Shown piece after piece: positions 37,520-49,500 of a DNA stretch of 64,000 nt. Both the position numbers and the translations under genes were made by a program. Position 1 is the stretch's first letter. Each line of letters opens with the position of its first letter. The DNA comes from Xylaria sp. FL1777. Its lineage: Eukaryota > Ascomycota > Sordariomycetes > Xylariales > Xylariaceae. The notes below the pieces were generated by a model. It saw nothing but the letters and a program-made list of their open reading frames with translations, was not told the origin of the DNA and made no database searches. The stretch is taken from assembly GCA_022578965.1 (NCBI GenBank), contig MU400587.1, positions 1-64,000 on the forward strand, in the 5' to 3' direction.

Positions 37520-37925
37520 AAGCTAGGTATAAAATAAGTATAAACTAGCAAAAATAAATAAACTAGCAAAAATAAAAACTAGCAAAAATAAAGACTAGCA
37601 AGGATAAATAAACTAGCTAAATAAACAAACTAGCTAAATAAACAAACTAGCTAAATAAACAAACTAGCAAAAATAAAAACTAGCAAAAATAAAAACTAGC
37701 AAAAATAAAGACTAGCAAAAATAAATAAACTAGCTAAATAAATAAACTAGCAAAAATAAAAACTAGCAAGGATAAATAAACTAGCAAAAATAAAAACTAG
37801 CAAAGATAAACAAACTAGCTAAATAAACAAACTAGCAAAAATAAAAACTAGCAAAAATAAACAAACTAGCAAAAATAAAAACTAATAAAAATATATAAAC
37901 TAGCAAAAATATATATAAGTTAAAA
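37520..37925. repeat. Minisatellite of AACTAGCAAAAATAAA units
   Basis: About 25 units of 15-18 bp, alternating AACTAGCAAAAATAAA and AACTAGCTAAATAAAC variants, forming higher-order blocks. No coding content. Confidence 0.9.
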
Positions 37926-37944
37926 CTAATATAAGCTAATTAAA

Positions 37945-38310
37945 CAAAAGATTTAAGTAAACTTATTAACTAAAAAAAATGTTGCTAATATACTTATTAA
38001 CAAAAAAACATTTATAAACTAAAAAAATCTTTGCTAATATACTTATTAACAAAAAAACACCTATAAACTAAAAGGATTTTTGTTAATACGCTTATTAACT
38101 AAAAAACATATATTAATTAAAAAATGCATTACTAAAGATTTATTAACTAAAAGAATTATTACTAATATATTTATTAACTAAAAAACATTTATAAACCAAG
38201 AAATACATTATTAAAAACTTATTAACTAAAAGAATTATTACTAATATATTTATAAACTAAAAGATATATTGCTAAAGACTTATTATTAAAAAATATATTA
38301 GCTAAAAAAC
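37945..38310. repeat. Tandem array of TTATTAACTAAAAGAATTATTACTAA-type units
   Basis: Units of variable length repeat CTTATTAACTAAAAAAC and TTTATAAACTAAAA. Adjacent to the previous minisatellite. Confidence 0.75.
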
Positions 38311-38950
38311 GCATAACTAAAAAATATATAAAATATAAAACGCGTTAATTTAAACAACATATTAAAAAAAGCTTTAAGCTTAAAATATTTACAAGTAAAA
38401 ACCTTAAGCCTCTATTATTAAAAAACTATAAAAAACTAAAGATTTTAACTTATATATAATTATAGCTTAATTAAAAAACATTTATATATATATTTTATTT
38501 ACACAACATTATATATTGTTTATTTATAATATAGCATAAACTATATTTAAAAGCTTTTTATATTTTTCCTTAGCTTTTTAATTAAAGTTGTTATTTTTTT
38601 TCTTAAAACTAAAAGTTTACAAGAATATACAAATTAATTAAGCTTAAAGATATTATATAGTATAGCCTATATAGCTATTTTTATAGCACTTATTACATTT
38701 AAGCAACATTTAAACAGTTATTAAAATATTAGAAATAAATTAATTAATGTTTTTAGTTGCTATATAAGCAACATAAACAAAACAATAAAAGAATATATTG
38801 CACGCTTTTATACACTTAATAATATTAAAACAACTATAGGCCTTATATAATAATACTTAAAGGTAAACTAAGCAATATATTAAATATTTCTTGGAATTTT
38901 AGCTAATAAAATAAAATAAAAACGGTTTTTTTTTACAAAATAAATAACTA
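38311..38950. other. AT-rich region, nothing recognised
   Basis: Stops in all frames and no repeats of note. Confidence 0.4.
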
Positions 38951-39190
38951 TACCTTAAAGCTAAAATAACAACAGCAATAATAACAACAGTAATAATAAC
39001 AACAGCAATAATAATAATAATAATAACAATAAAACGAAATTTAACAATAAAACAAAATTTAAACAATAAAACTAAATCTAATAATAAAACTAAATCTAAC
39101 AATAAAACTAAAAATAATAGCAGTATTAACAATAGTGATATTAATAATAGTAATACTAATAATAATAGCAATACTAAAAACAAAAGCAAC
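38951..39190. repeat. AACAACAGCAATAAT and AATAAAACTAAATCT microsatellites
   Basis: The trinucleotide-based run produces a spurious 96-codon Leu/Val/Ile frame on the minus strand (38899-39189), which I do not call a gene. Confidence 0.85.
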
Positions 39191-39649
39191 TTATATATTA
39201 TACTTAAGCGCTTAGTAAACTAAGCGTTTAATTAAAACAAAAATATGTTTTAAATAAAAAAACAAGCTTATTTAATTTTAAATAAACTTAAGTCTAGGAA
39301 ACGCTAATATATAATAACACTAATTATTATTTAAAGTTTTATACTTTTTTACTAAAAGCTATAAAATTACTTGCTTATAATTTATATTAAGTTATAATAT
39401 ATATATATGTGATTATAACATAGGTATTTTTAAGTAGGTCCGCTTTATATATACTATATATATATATATGTACGCTAAAGTAAATAATGCTGCCTTTAGT
39501 TAATTAATTAAAATTAATTAGTTAAATTACTAAAACTAACCTATAATAGCTAGCTATGTTTAATTAGCTTAATTTAATATGCTTCCTTAATTAAAGCGCT
39601 ATAAATTTTTTAATTACTAAAATTAGAACTACTTTAAAACTTATTATTT

Positions 39650-41470
39650 TTGGTGTTTTATAAGCTATAAATTTAAAAATCCCATATAAATTTTTTCTTA
39701 AGATTAGCAAACTTACATAAAACTCTTTATACTTATGTTTTAAAATCAACAAAGGTTAATAAGTATATAAAAAAGTTAACTTTAGTTAATTAATAAAGTT
39801 ATGCTTAATAGCTATAAAGCATATTAAGCTCATTTAATAAACCAAGCGTAATGCTAAAACGCGCTAAATTCACTAAATCTTAGTTTATACTAAGTTTTAC
39901 CTTTACTATAAATAAACTTTAGCATAACTAATAACCACTAAAATTAAATAATTTTAATTAACTAATTAACTAATTGCATTAAGTTTACTATATATAACAA
40001 TTACACAAAAAGCTATAGCTATTAAAATTAAATAATTTTAATCCTAGTATATATTAAGCTAACTATATTAAGTTTACTATATAAAAAGCTATAGCTACTT
40101 ATTTATTTACTTATATACTACATTAATTAAACTAATTTTAACTATAAGTTAATTTAACACATAACTACTAATATTTAAAAACATTTATATATTACTTAAT
40201 AATAAAAAAGTAATAATATACTATAAGCTATTATTAATATAAAAGGTTTTAGCAATTATACATTTATTAGTTAACTACGCAAGCTATAAACTAAGCACTA
40301 AAAGCACAGAAGCATTTACCGGTTAATTATTATGTAAGCTATAAACTAAGCACTTAAAAGTGCTAAAATAATGTTAATTGTGCGGGCTATGCTAAAACAT
40401 ATAAAAGCATACAAAAAGCTGCGCAAGCATTTATTAGTTAATTATATAAGCTGCAAATAAAGCACTAAGCTATACTAGTGTAAGCATTTATTAGTTAATT
40501 ATATAAGCATTTATTAGTTAATTATGTAGGCATTTATTAATTAATTGCGCAAGTTATGCTAAAACATACAAAAGTATATAAAAGCATTTATTAATTAATT
40601 ATATAAGCTGTAAATAAAGCACTAAGTTATGCTAAAATAACATTAATTATATAAGCTATAAGCATTTATTAGTTAATTATATAAGCATTTATTAGCAATT
40701 ATGCAAGCTATATTAAAACATATAAAAGCATACAGAAAATAAAAAACAAAGCACGAAAAAATGCTAAAATAAAAACTAATAATTAATTATGTAAGCATTT
40801 ACTAGTTAATTAAGTATATAAACAAAGCACTAAAAAGTGCTAAAATAACTAAGTTTAATAGTACACTTAGTATTTATTAGTTAATTATATAAGCTGCAAA
40901 CAAAGCACTAAAAAGTGCTAAAATATATAAAAAGTAGCAATAATTACATGTTTATTAGTTAGTTATATAAGCACTTACTAGTTAATTATATAAGCTATAA
41001 ACTAAAACTAAAAGTGCTAAAATAACTAAATTTAATGGTTAATTATATAAGCTATAAGCATTTATTAGTTAATTACGTAAGCTACACTTAAAAATGCTAA
41101 AATAACTAAGTTTAAACGTTTATTAAAAGCATTTATTAATTAATTATAAGGGCTATAAACTAAGCACTAAAAATATTAAAACATATAAAAGCATTAAGTA
41201 CTTATTATATATAAAAAGTAGCAAGCATTTACCACTTATAGTTAATTATATAAACATTTATAAACAGGTATACATAAGTAAGCACTAAGGTGCTAACTTA
41301 GCTAGTTTAATAATTAATTAAGTATAAAGGCATTTACCGGTATTAGTTAATTAAGAACTAAGTGTGTAAACTATAAGCTAAAGTTAAGTTTAGCAAGGTT
41401 AATTGCACTAAAAGTACTAAAATAACTAAGTGTTAATTTTATAAGTTAATTATATAAACATTTATTAAAC
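39650..41470 (-). repeat. Right inverted arm: satellite-like array in reverse orientation
   Basis: About 40260-41470 is packed with GCATTTATTAGTTAATTATA and ACTAAGCACTAAAAAGTGCT, the reverse complements of the units at 11150-12347 and 18361-19480. About 39650-40130 matches the inverted 20100-20545 segment. The arm is shorter than the left one and seems to lack the 19480-20040 higher-order block. No coding content. Confidence 0.75.
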
Positions 41471-42214
41471 TAAGCTAATATAGTTTATATAAAAGTTTTA
41501 CTAAGGGTTAAATTTAAAGCACTTAATATATTAAATATCTTAATTAGTATATAAAAATCTCCTAAAAGCTTATATATATATTTATATCTTTAGCAAATAA
41601 TGTTAATAACTAATGCTAGTTTTATTAAGTTATCTTTATAATAATTAAAGCTATATTTTTTATATTTAACTATTTTACAAAATCTATTATTTAAAACATA
41701 ACGCTTAATCGTTGCTAAAGGTTTATAGTTTAATATTAAACTCGGAATAAAAAAATAACTATTAAACTATATAAACTTGCTTAAATAAAAAAACAACAGT
41801 AAAATAGCAGCAAAAAAAAATATATACTAAAAACTATTTGCAAGCATATAAATAATCTTTATATAGCATATGTTTACTTTATTAAACTAATAAGCTTCTT
41901 AAACATATAAAAACTTAATAAAGGTATGCTTTGTTTTGTAATAATAATTAGCCTTTTTAATAAGTTAAGTTTATTATGCTTTAATGCTTACACTTAATTT
42001 AATAATAAATTATAGCTACAAATAATAGTTAATTTAAAAAAATCAAGGTTTTTTAAAAAATACTAAAGATTTTCTATTACCGCTATTATCACTATTACTA
42101 CTACATTAGCAACTAATTATTTATATACACTAAAGCTTTATAAATAAACTTAATTTCTTTAGCTAAATATAGTGGCTTAAATAATAATACAAGGTATATA
42201 TATATGGTTTATGC
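41471..42214. other. Unidentified AT-rich region
   Basis: Nothing recognised; stops in all frames. Confidence 0.4.
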
Positions 42215-42610
42215 TTATTAATACTGCAGTATATAGCTTCCCTTTAAGTGTTTATACCTTTTTTTGCTAGCAGTAAATGGTCTCCTTTTAAGTATTTTAG
42301 TATGCTCCTTTTTGCTAGCATGCAAGTTTTAGCTTAAGTAGTATAAAGCTACAATACAATATATAGCCTCTTTTTAAATATCTATGCCTTTTTTTGCTAG
42401 TAGTAAATAGTTTTCTTTTAGATATCTTAATATATTTTTTTTTGCTAGCATGCTAGTTTTAGCTTAAGTTATATAAAGCTGCAGTATATAGTTTTCCTTT
42501 AAGTATTGATGCCTTTTTTTGCTAGCAGTATATAGTTTTTCTTTAAGTATTTATGCTTTGCTAGCAATATATATGTTTTTTTTTAAGTATTAATGCTTTT
42601 TTTTGTATTT
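42215..42610. repeat. Tandem array around TTTTTTTGCTAGCAGTAAATAG
   Basis: The units TTGCTAGCAGTAAATAGTTT and CTTTAAGTATTTATGCC alternate. A longer unit of about 130 bp, including GCTAGCATGCAAGTTTTAGC, is seen twice. Confidence 0.8.
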
Positions 42611-44122
42611 TTTATTTATTTTGTAGCAAAAAGCAAACTAAAAAGTTTATATTTTAGCTGCTTAATTATAAATAATTTCTTAAGTAAAACTAACCTTTAT
42701 AAATAAATAGCCTAAGTTTTAAATATTTTATTAAGTTAAAACTTAACCTTTTTTATTACTACTATTATATTATTATTCTTTATTACTTTTTTTTTACTTT
42801 GCACTACTTTTTTTTACTTTATACTACTTTTTTTTACTTTATATTATTTTATAAGCACAATAAAAAATAACTATAGCAAATATAATTTTATAAAAAGCCA
42901 TTAACGCCACTATTTACATTAGCAAAATAAAACTCATTTATATAATTGTTATATGCTTACCTTATTAATTACAAGCTAACTAAAAGCCTTATAGTTTATA
43001 ATAGCAATTTCTTAAATTCCTTTTATTTAAAAAAAAAAAAAGTATATAATAATAATCTTTAGCTATTAGTCCTTAGTTAACTTAATAGCATTACTTTTGT
43101 TTTTAGTAACGTTAATATCACACTTAATATTAAGCTTAAATTAGTTACTTTTTATAAATTCGTTAAAAACAAATTTTATAACGCAGTATAAAATGCACTA
43201 GCTTAATTTTTATAAAGCATATATGCTTTTAAGTTTAAAGTTCATTATATAAGCCGTTAATTTTACTATAATAAAAACAACAAAAAGCTCACTAAAATTT
43301 ATATAAAAGCATACGCCTAAATTAAAAAAAAGAAAACTTAAAACATTAAATATATAATAAACAAAATACATTATAATTAAAGTTAAAGCCTTTAAAAAGT
43401 AAAGCTGCTTTACTAAAGGCAAAATAAACAAATAAGCAAAATGCATTATAGTTATAATATAGTTAAAATTCAATATAAAAATATAATAAACAAAATAAAT
43501 AACGTTTAAAATTAATAGTTAAGTCTTAATACAACATAAAATAAATAGTTTACTAAATATTTATAACAAGTTATATACTACTAATACTATTAATACCACT
43601 AATATCACTAATTTTATTTTTTATTAAGTGGCCACTAAGTTTATTAAGTGGTTAATTTCTTTAGCTAAATCTAGTAACCTAAATAATAATACTTAATAGT
43701 ATAAGTGCTATATAGCTAGCATAACTAACTATAGCTAGTAAAGCTAACGCATAAACTACTTGCTTTTACCACTTATTACTTTCACCACTTATTACTTTCA
43801 CCACTTATTATTTTTACCATTTATTACTTTTATTTATTACTTATCACTTACTTATATTATACCTTTTTACATTAATAGCGCCACTAGCACCATTAATTAA
43901 CAACTAATCTTAATTTCTTTGTTTAAATTTAGTAGCTTAAGTAATTTTTGCAAATCACTTCTATTTTCACTTTTTTATCTCCATTTTTATTTTTATCTCT
44001 ATTTTTATCTTTATTTTTATCTTTATCTCTGTTTTAACCTCCTGCGCTGCTCTTTATTCACCTTTACTGCATACTTTTAGCCTTTATATTTTTTATCACT
44101 GTTTGGCTACCTTAAGTTTAGC
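42611..44122. other. AT-rich region with pyrimidine-rich repeats on the + strand
   Basis: A TTTTTTTTACTTTATACTAC repeat is at 42780-42850. The 18-bp CACTTATTACTTTCAC repeat runs 4-5 times at about 43757-43850. A TCTATTTTTATCTTTATT run spans 43965-44040. An 87-codon frame at 43210-43473 (minus) is hydrophobic low complexity and not called. Confidence 0.6.
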
Positions 44123-44616
44123 TATAATAAACTTATTATACATTAATATAACAAGTTTGCCCTTAGGGTCTTAATTTGCAAATAACAATAAAATCTTTAA
44201 CAGTAGTCCGTTAGGGAAGTTTTTAAAGTACTTTTATTACTATGCATTAATAAAGGTTTTAAAAAATTAAAAGTAATAAATATATTAGTGCTTAGTAGTT
44301 ATAAAAAATTAATAGCTAAAAAACTAAAACTAAATAAATAACTAAATATAAGAAATATATAATTATATAAACAAAAAAAAAGTAAAAAAAGTAGTAACTT
44401 TTTTTAAATTATTATAAGTTTAATAAGTACTAAATTATTATAAACTTAGTAAACTTTAAATTATTATAAGCTTAATAAGCTTTAAATTATTATAAGCTTA
44501 GTAAGCTAAATAAGTTATTATATAACTTTAGCTTTAACTAGCAAAAAAAAAAGTGCAAAATATATATAAAAATATTAAGCTGCTTTAAAAGCTACTTTTA
44601 TGCTAATTTTATAATA
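44123..44616 (-). repeat. 3' LTR of element 3 (494 bp)
   Basis: Close to the LTR of element 2 (8935-9418), with the same U3 and the 26-bp repeat. The sequence to its right matches element 1's 3' untranslated end, including the AAATTGTT..AACAATT palindrome, so on the minus strand this is the 3' LTR. The outer flank at 44118-44122 is TTAGC; the partner duplication is outside the window. Confidence 0.88.
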
Positions 44617-46279
44617 TTATTTCTTTTTTTTTAAAATTGTTATTTTAACAATTTTCTATAAATATTTTTTCTTTTTTTCTTTTTTATATGTTATAATATT
44701 AAAGCGCATTAAAAAAACTAACTACTTATTTAAAATAAAGCAAAAACTTATTTTTGCCTTTTTTATTAATTTTATTAGTTATAAAGTTATGCTTTGTTTT
44801 TACTGCTTTAATTAGTTATTAATATATAAAATAATAAATAATATGTTTTGTTATTTTAAATGTATACGTGCTAGTTACTTTTATAATAAATCAAAAGTTT
44901 TAATTAACTTAATTAATAATATAATTTTTAAACATTATTGTTTTAAAAAAAAAAAAAAACAAACAAAGCAATAGTTATTTCTAGTTTAAAAAAAATTAAA
45001 ACAAGCTTAAAATAGCTTTAATTTCGTTTTAAGCAAATTAATTTAGCTTTATATACAAAAATATTTTTTAAAAGCAAAAAGTATTAAAATAGTTTAATAA
45101 AAGCTTTAGTTTTTAAATAAACTAAATAAAATAAAACGTATTAAAAAAAAACAAAAAATACTAGCAAAAAAGCAAAAATAATAAAAAAAGCAAGCTAAAA
45201 TAACGTAAGCTGCTTTATTTAAGTTTAATTAAGATTTCTTAAGCATTTTTTTTAAAATTAACTTTTTTTTTTTAGTTTTAAGCAGTTAAAATATTAGTAA
45301 TAAAACTAATTTATAACTACTTTAGTAGTTTTTAAGTATTTTTTAAGTTTTTAAGTATTATTAGTATATAAGTATTTTTTTTATTTAATAAAATATTTTA
45401 AGTTATTATTATTTTAACAAAAATTTAGTATATTTTTAACTTTATAAATATTTTAATTTATTTTTATTTTTAGTTATATTTTAATAAATATTTTAATAAG
45501 TGCTAATTTTAATAAAAAAATATAAAAAATAAAGTAAATTTATATATTTTTTAATAATAACAGTTTATAATTAGTAAATAAAATAACTTTTTTAATTTTA
45601 AAAAAGCTAAGTTTTTTAAATTTTAATTTATTGCTTAGTTGTTTTGTTTTAATTTAAGAAATATTAATGTTTGCATTTTGTTTTTATTATAGCAAATAAA
45701 CTTTGTTTTCTTTTTTAAAAGTTAATTCTTTAGTTTATTTCTTGTTATAGTATACTAATATCTATTATTATAAAAATTAAAAGCATAATTATAGTTTAGC
45801 TTATAGCGTTTTAATTTTTGTTGCAATAATTCTTACTTAAAGTACTATAATTAAAATAGCAAATGCTTTTATTAATGTTTTTTTTTGTTTTTTAATAATT
45901 GTTTGCTATTTATAAACAGCTTTATATAAAAATATATTTATATTTTTATTTATTAATATATTATATAAAATTTATATTATTAATAATAATTTTACTTAAT
46001 TGTTTTATTAGTAGTTAATATAACTTTATAAATATTGTTTTAGTATTTAGTTTAGTTTTTTTGTTTGTTTATTTGTTTATAAGTAATAAATAGTTAAAAA
46101 TTTTAGTTTAATATTAATAAATTTAAAAAAGCTAATTTTAAACTTAAAAGTAAACAATTTATTTTAGTTTAAAACAATTTTTTTTAATAGCTTATGCTTA
46201 TTTAAATATTAGCATATAAAAGCATATATAAGTTATTTAGCTATTATATTTTCTTTAAATAATAAAAAATAAACATACT
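44617..46279 (-). mobile_element. Element 3, segment 1: 3' UTR, chromodomain, end of integrase
   Basis: The reverse complement is colinear with element 1 from 8161 down to about 6513. The chromodomain remnant is readable at about 45350-45490 (VKNIL, then KYFIKxKKYLY), and the TAYY..TNK integrase block is present further on. It is interrupted at 46279 by B1. It is more AT-rich than element 1. Confidence 0.9.
46275..46279. repeat. Target-site duplication ATACT, left of B1
   Basis: Identical to 53655-53659. Confidence 0.9.
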
Positions 46280-46566
46280 TGTTGGAATAACTGGTTATTA
46301 GTTATAACTTCTATGTATAGTACGTATAATAGGTTTTGCATAAAGACTATTTTGTGCAAAAGCTATTATATGAACCGAAGTAATCTTAATGTTAGCTTAG
46401 CTTATATACTAGCAAAGTTTTTATATATAAAAAAGAACTTTTGCTTTATACGAACCTTTTTTTTTTTTAAACATATAAAATATAAATAGCTTATAATATA
46501 AAGATTATTATACTTTGTTTTAATACATATATATTAAACGTATAATCGTATAAAGCTTATTTAATA
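46280..46566 (+). repeat. 5' LTR of B1 (287 bp)
   Basis: It starts TGTTGGAATAACTGG and ends TATTTAATA. It is the least mutated of the four B LTRs at its start. Confidence 0.93.
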
Positions 46567-49500
46567 CTAATTAGTAATTATATTTGCACTTTTAACTTAT
46601 TTATAATAAACTATAAATTAGCTAAAGTAATAATAGAGTTATATAATATACTTTTATTTTAATTTATTAAAAAAAAATTTGTTTTTTGTATTACGCTTGT
46701 TTTTTTTTTAACGTATAAATATATTGTTTAATTTACTTCTTTTAATTAGCTAAAATAAGCACGTATAAAGAAAAAAAAGAAAAAATCTAATTTATTTACG
46801 TATAAAAACTAGACTTTTAACTTGTTTGTTAGTACTAAAAACAAAATAAAAAAAATAACAAGCAATTTTGCTATTTTTTTAACTATATTGTTATATAAAT
46901 ACTAAGTAATATATTAACTATACTGCTATATAAAAGCAAAATAGCAATTTATATAACTTAAATATAGAATTAAATATACTATATAATTTAGCTAAATTTA
47001 TTATGTTTTAAAAAAACAAATAACTATTTATAACGCTTTTAAAGTTAAGGCTAATTATTTTTATATATAAAAATTTAACTAAAAACGTTTTAATAAACGT
47101 ATAATAAATAAACGTTTAAATTAATTTTAAAATATAAAGCTAAAAAATTAATTTTAGCTATATAACTAAAATTAAACTAAATATTAAGCTAGCATTTTAT
47201 TATGTTAACTATTTATATTTCTCTAGATTACTAAACTACTTTTAAAAAAAGTTTGCTAAAACTTTTAAAAAATAAACGGAAAATTATTTCTAGAAAATTT
47301 ATTAAAGCGTATAAAGCGCTTTACTTAAAAACTTTAAGTTAAAAAAAATCTATTTAACGTTAAAAATAACTATAATTTAAAAGCTTATAAAAATAGCTTA
47401 TAAAAACTTTATAATTAAAAAATTAAAAAAACTACTAAATATTTATTATATAACAATTATTTAACTATTAGTAATATTTTTAATACTAAGCTAACAGCTA
47501 AATATTTTTTTATATAATAGTTAAAACTTTTTAAACTATTTATATATTAAATTACTTTTTAAAAACCTAAGTTTTAAAGTATAATTTTAAACGTAATAAT
47601 ATAAACATTAATTATAATTAATTTAGCTAAATATTAAATATTAAAATTTTTTTAAGCTATTTAATCTTTATATAATAAAAGCAAGCTATAAACTAATTTT
47701 TTAACTAGTATATAAATATTCTGTTTAGCATTATTTACTGCAAATACTAAAGCAAAAAATATATGTTTATATAATATTAAATTTAGCTGTTAAAAGCACG
47801 TTTTTTAATTTACTTTTAATAAAGTTTATATAAAACAGATTTATATTTTCTAATAAATATATTGCTTTTTAAAAAAGCTAAAACTTAAGCTAGAACTATA
47901 TAAGCAAGCTATATAACTTATTATATAATAAAGCTTGTTTATTTATTATTGCTTACTAATATATTAAAATTATAAAAAACTAATACTACGCTATATTTTT
48001 ATGTATTTTAAAAAGTTATATAAAAAACTTTTTTATTAACTATATTAGTTTAAACAAAACTTAAAATAAAATATATTATATAATAAATACTTACTTTAAT
48101 ACTAATATAAATTATAGCTAATATTAAGCTAACTAAACAATAGTTTTTTTTATACAAATAAAAAAAAAAAACTTAAACTTAGCTTTGCATAAAATACTTA
48201 AATTAATGCTTAATAAGCTTAAAAAAGCATAATAAACATTTAGCGCTAATTACTAAAGCAAAATTTAACTAAGTATAAACGTTATATAAGCATATTAAAA
48301 TATACTAAAGTTAGCTATAGCGTTAATTTTTTAAAAACTTACATATAAAAGATTTTTTGCTAACTTATAAGCATACTTATATATAATATTAAACAATATA
48401 ACAAAAACTTTTATATAAAAAAACAATAAGTTATACTTTATAAACTAAAAATATAATTATAGCTATATAAAAAACTAATAACTTAGATTTATATTAAAGT
48501 TATTAAATTAACTAACTAAATAGCTAAGCTATTTTTAAAGCTATAACTAGAAAAACTAGAACTTTTGTACGAACAAAAAATATTTTATTTGCTAAAAAAA
48601 AAACTACTAGTTAATATGCTATACTTTCTAAAAAAAAGCTCGTGCAAAAAACATATTTTTTAATTCATACAAAATAATTTATAGCTAAGAACTTATTTTA
48701 GAAAAATTCTCTTTATACGTAATAAAATACAAAAAATATCTAAAGTTAAACAATAGTACTAAAAATATTAATAAAAAATTTAGTAATTAAACTACTTAAT
48801 ATTTAATAAATAGCACATTTTTTTATTATATAATAAAAAAAAACATTTAAAACTATAAAATAACAATATTATGCAATTAATTTATATTAAGCGATTATTA
48901 TTATATAAACTACTAAAGTAAACTTTAAAATACTAGCGCTTTTAATTATTTAACAGTAAAAAAAGCTTAATTAAAAGCATACTTTTAAATATATTCTTAT
49001 ATAAAAGTTAATTAAACTTTAAGTAGCGCTTATATTTGTTTTAGCAAAAATAATACTATAAGTGCTATAAATATTATATAAATAAAAAATGCTTTTAGTA
49101 TAACTATATATTATATTTTAAATACTTTTATTTCTTTTTTATTTTTATTAAAAAATGCTAACTGTTTAAAAGCATATTTTAATAATACAAAAAACGTTAT
49201 TATATAACAAAATAAAAAGACTATTTTTGTTATATAAAAATAAAAACACTTATTTTTTAATATTAGCTTATATAAAGCAAGTTTATACTTTATAAAAACA
49301 AAACTTCGAAAGCTTTATAAATGCTTTAAATACCTTTATATAAAAAAACTATATAATATGCTTAGTTATATAAGCTATAATATTAATTGCTTTGCTTTAA
49401 AAAAAATCTAAAAGTTTTGCTATTATTACTAATTATATAATTAAACATTTTATTGTTTTAAGTTTATAATTAAAAATAACTATAACTTTAATTATAAAGT

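Noticed and set aside
37520..37925. CRISPR-like array
   Set aside because: The units are contiguous 15-18-bp minisatellite repeats without unique spacers.
38899..39189. 96-codon Leu/Val-rich frame
   Set aside because: Translation of a trinucleotide microsatellite, which stays open in all copies by composition.
43210..43473. 87-codon hydrophobic minus-strand frame
   Set aside because: No family resemblance; composition alone explains it.
8935..44616. LTRs at 8935-9418 and 44123-44616 as the two ends of one 35-kb element
   Set aside because: Both are on the minus strand, but the internal sequence lies outside this pair: left of the first and right of the second. They belong to two different elements facing away from each other.
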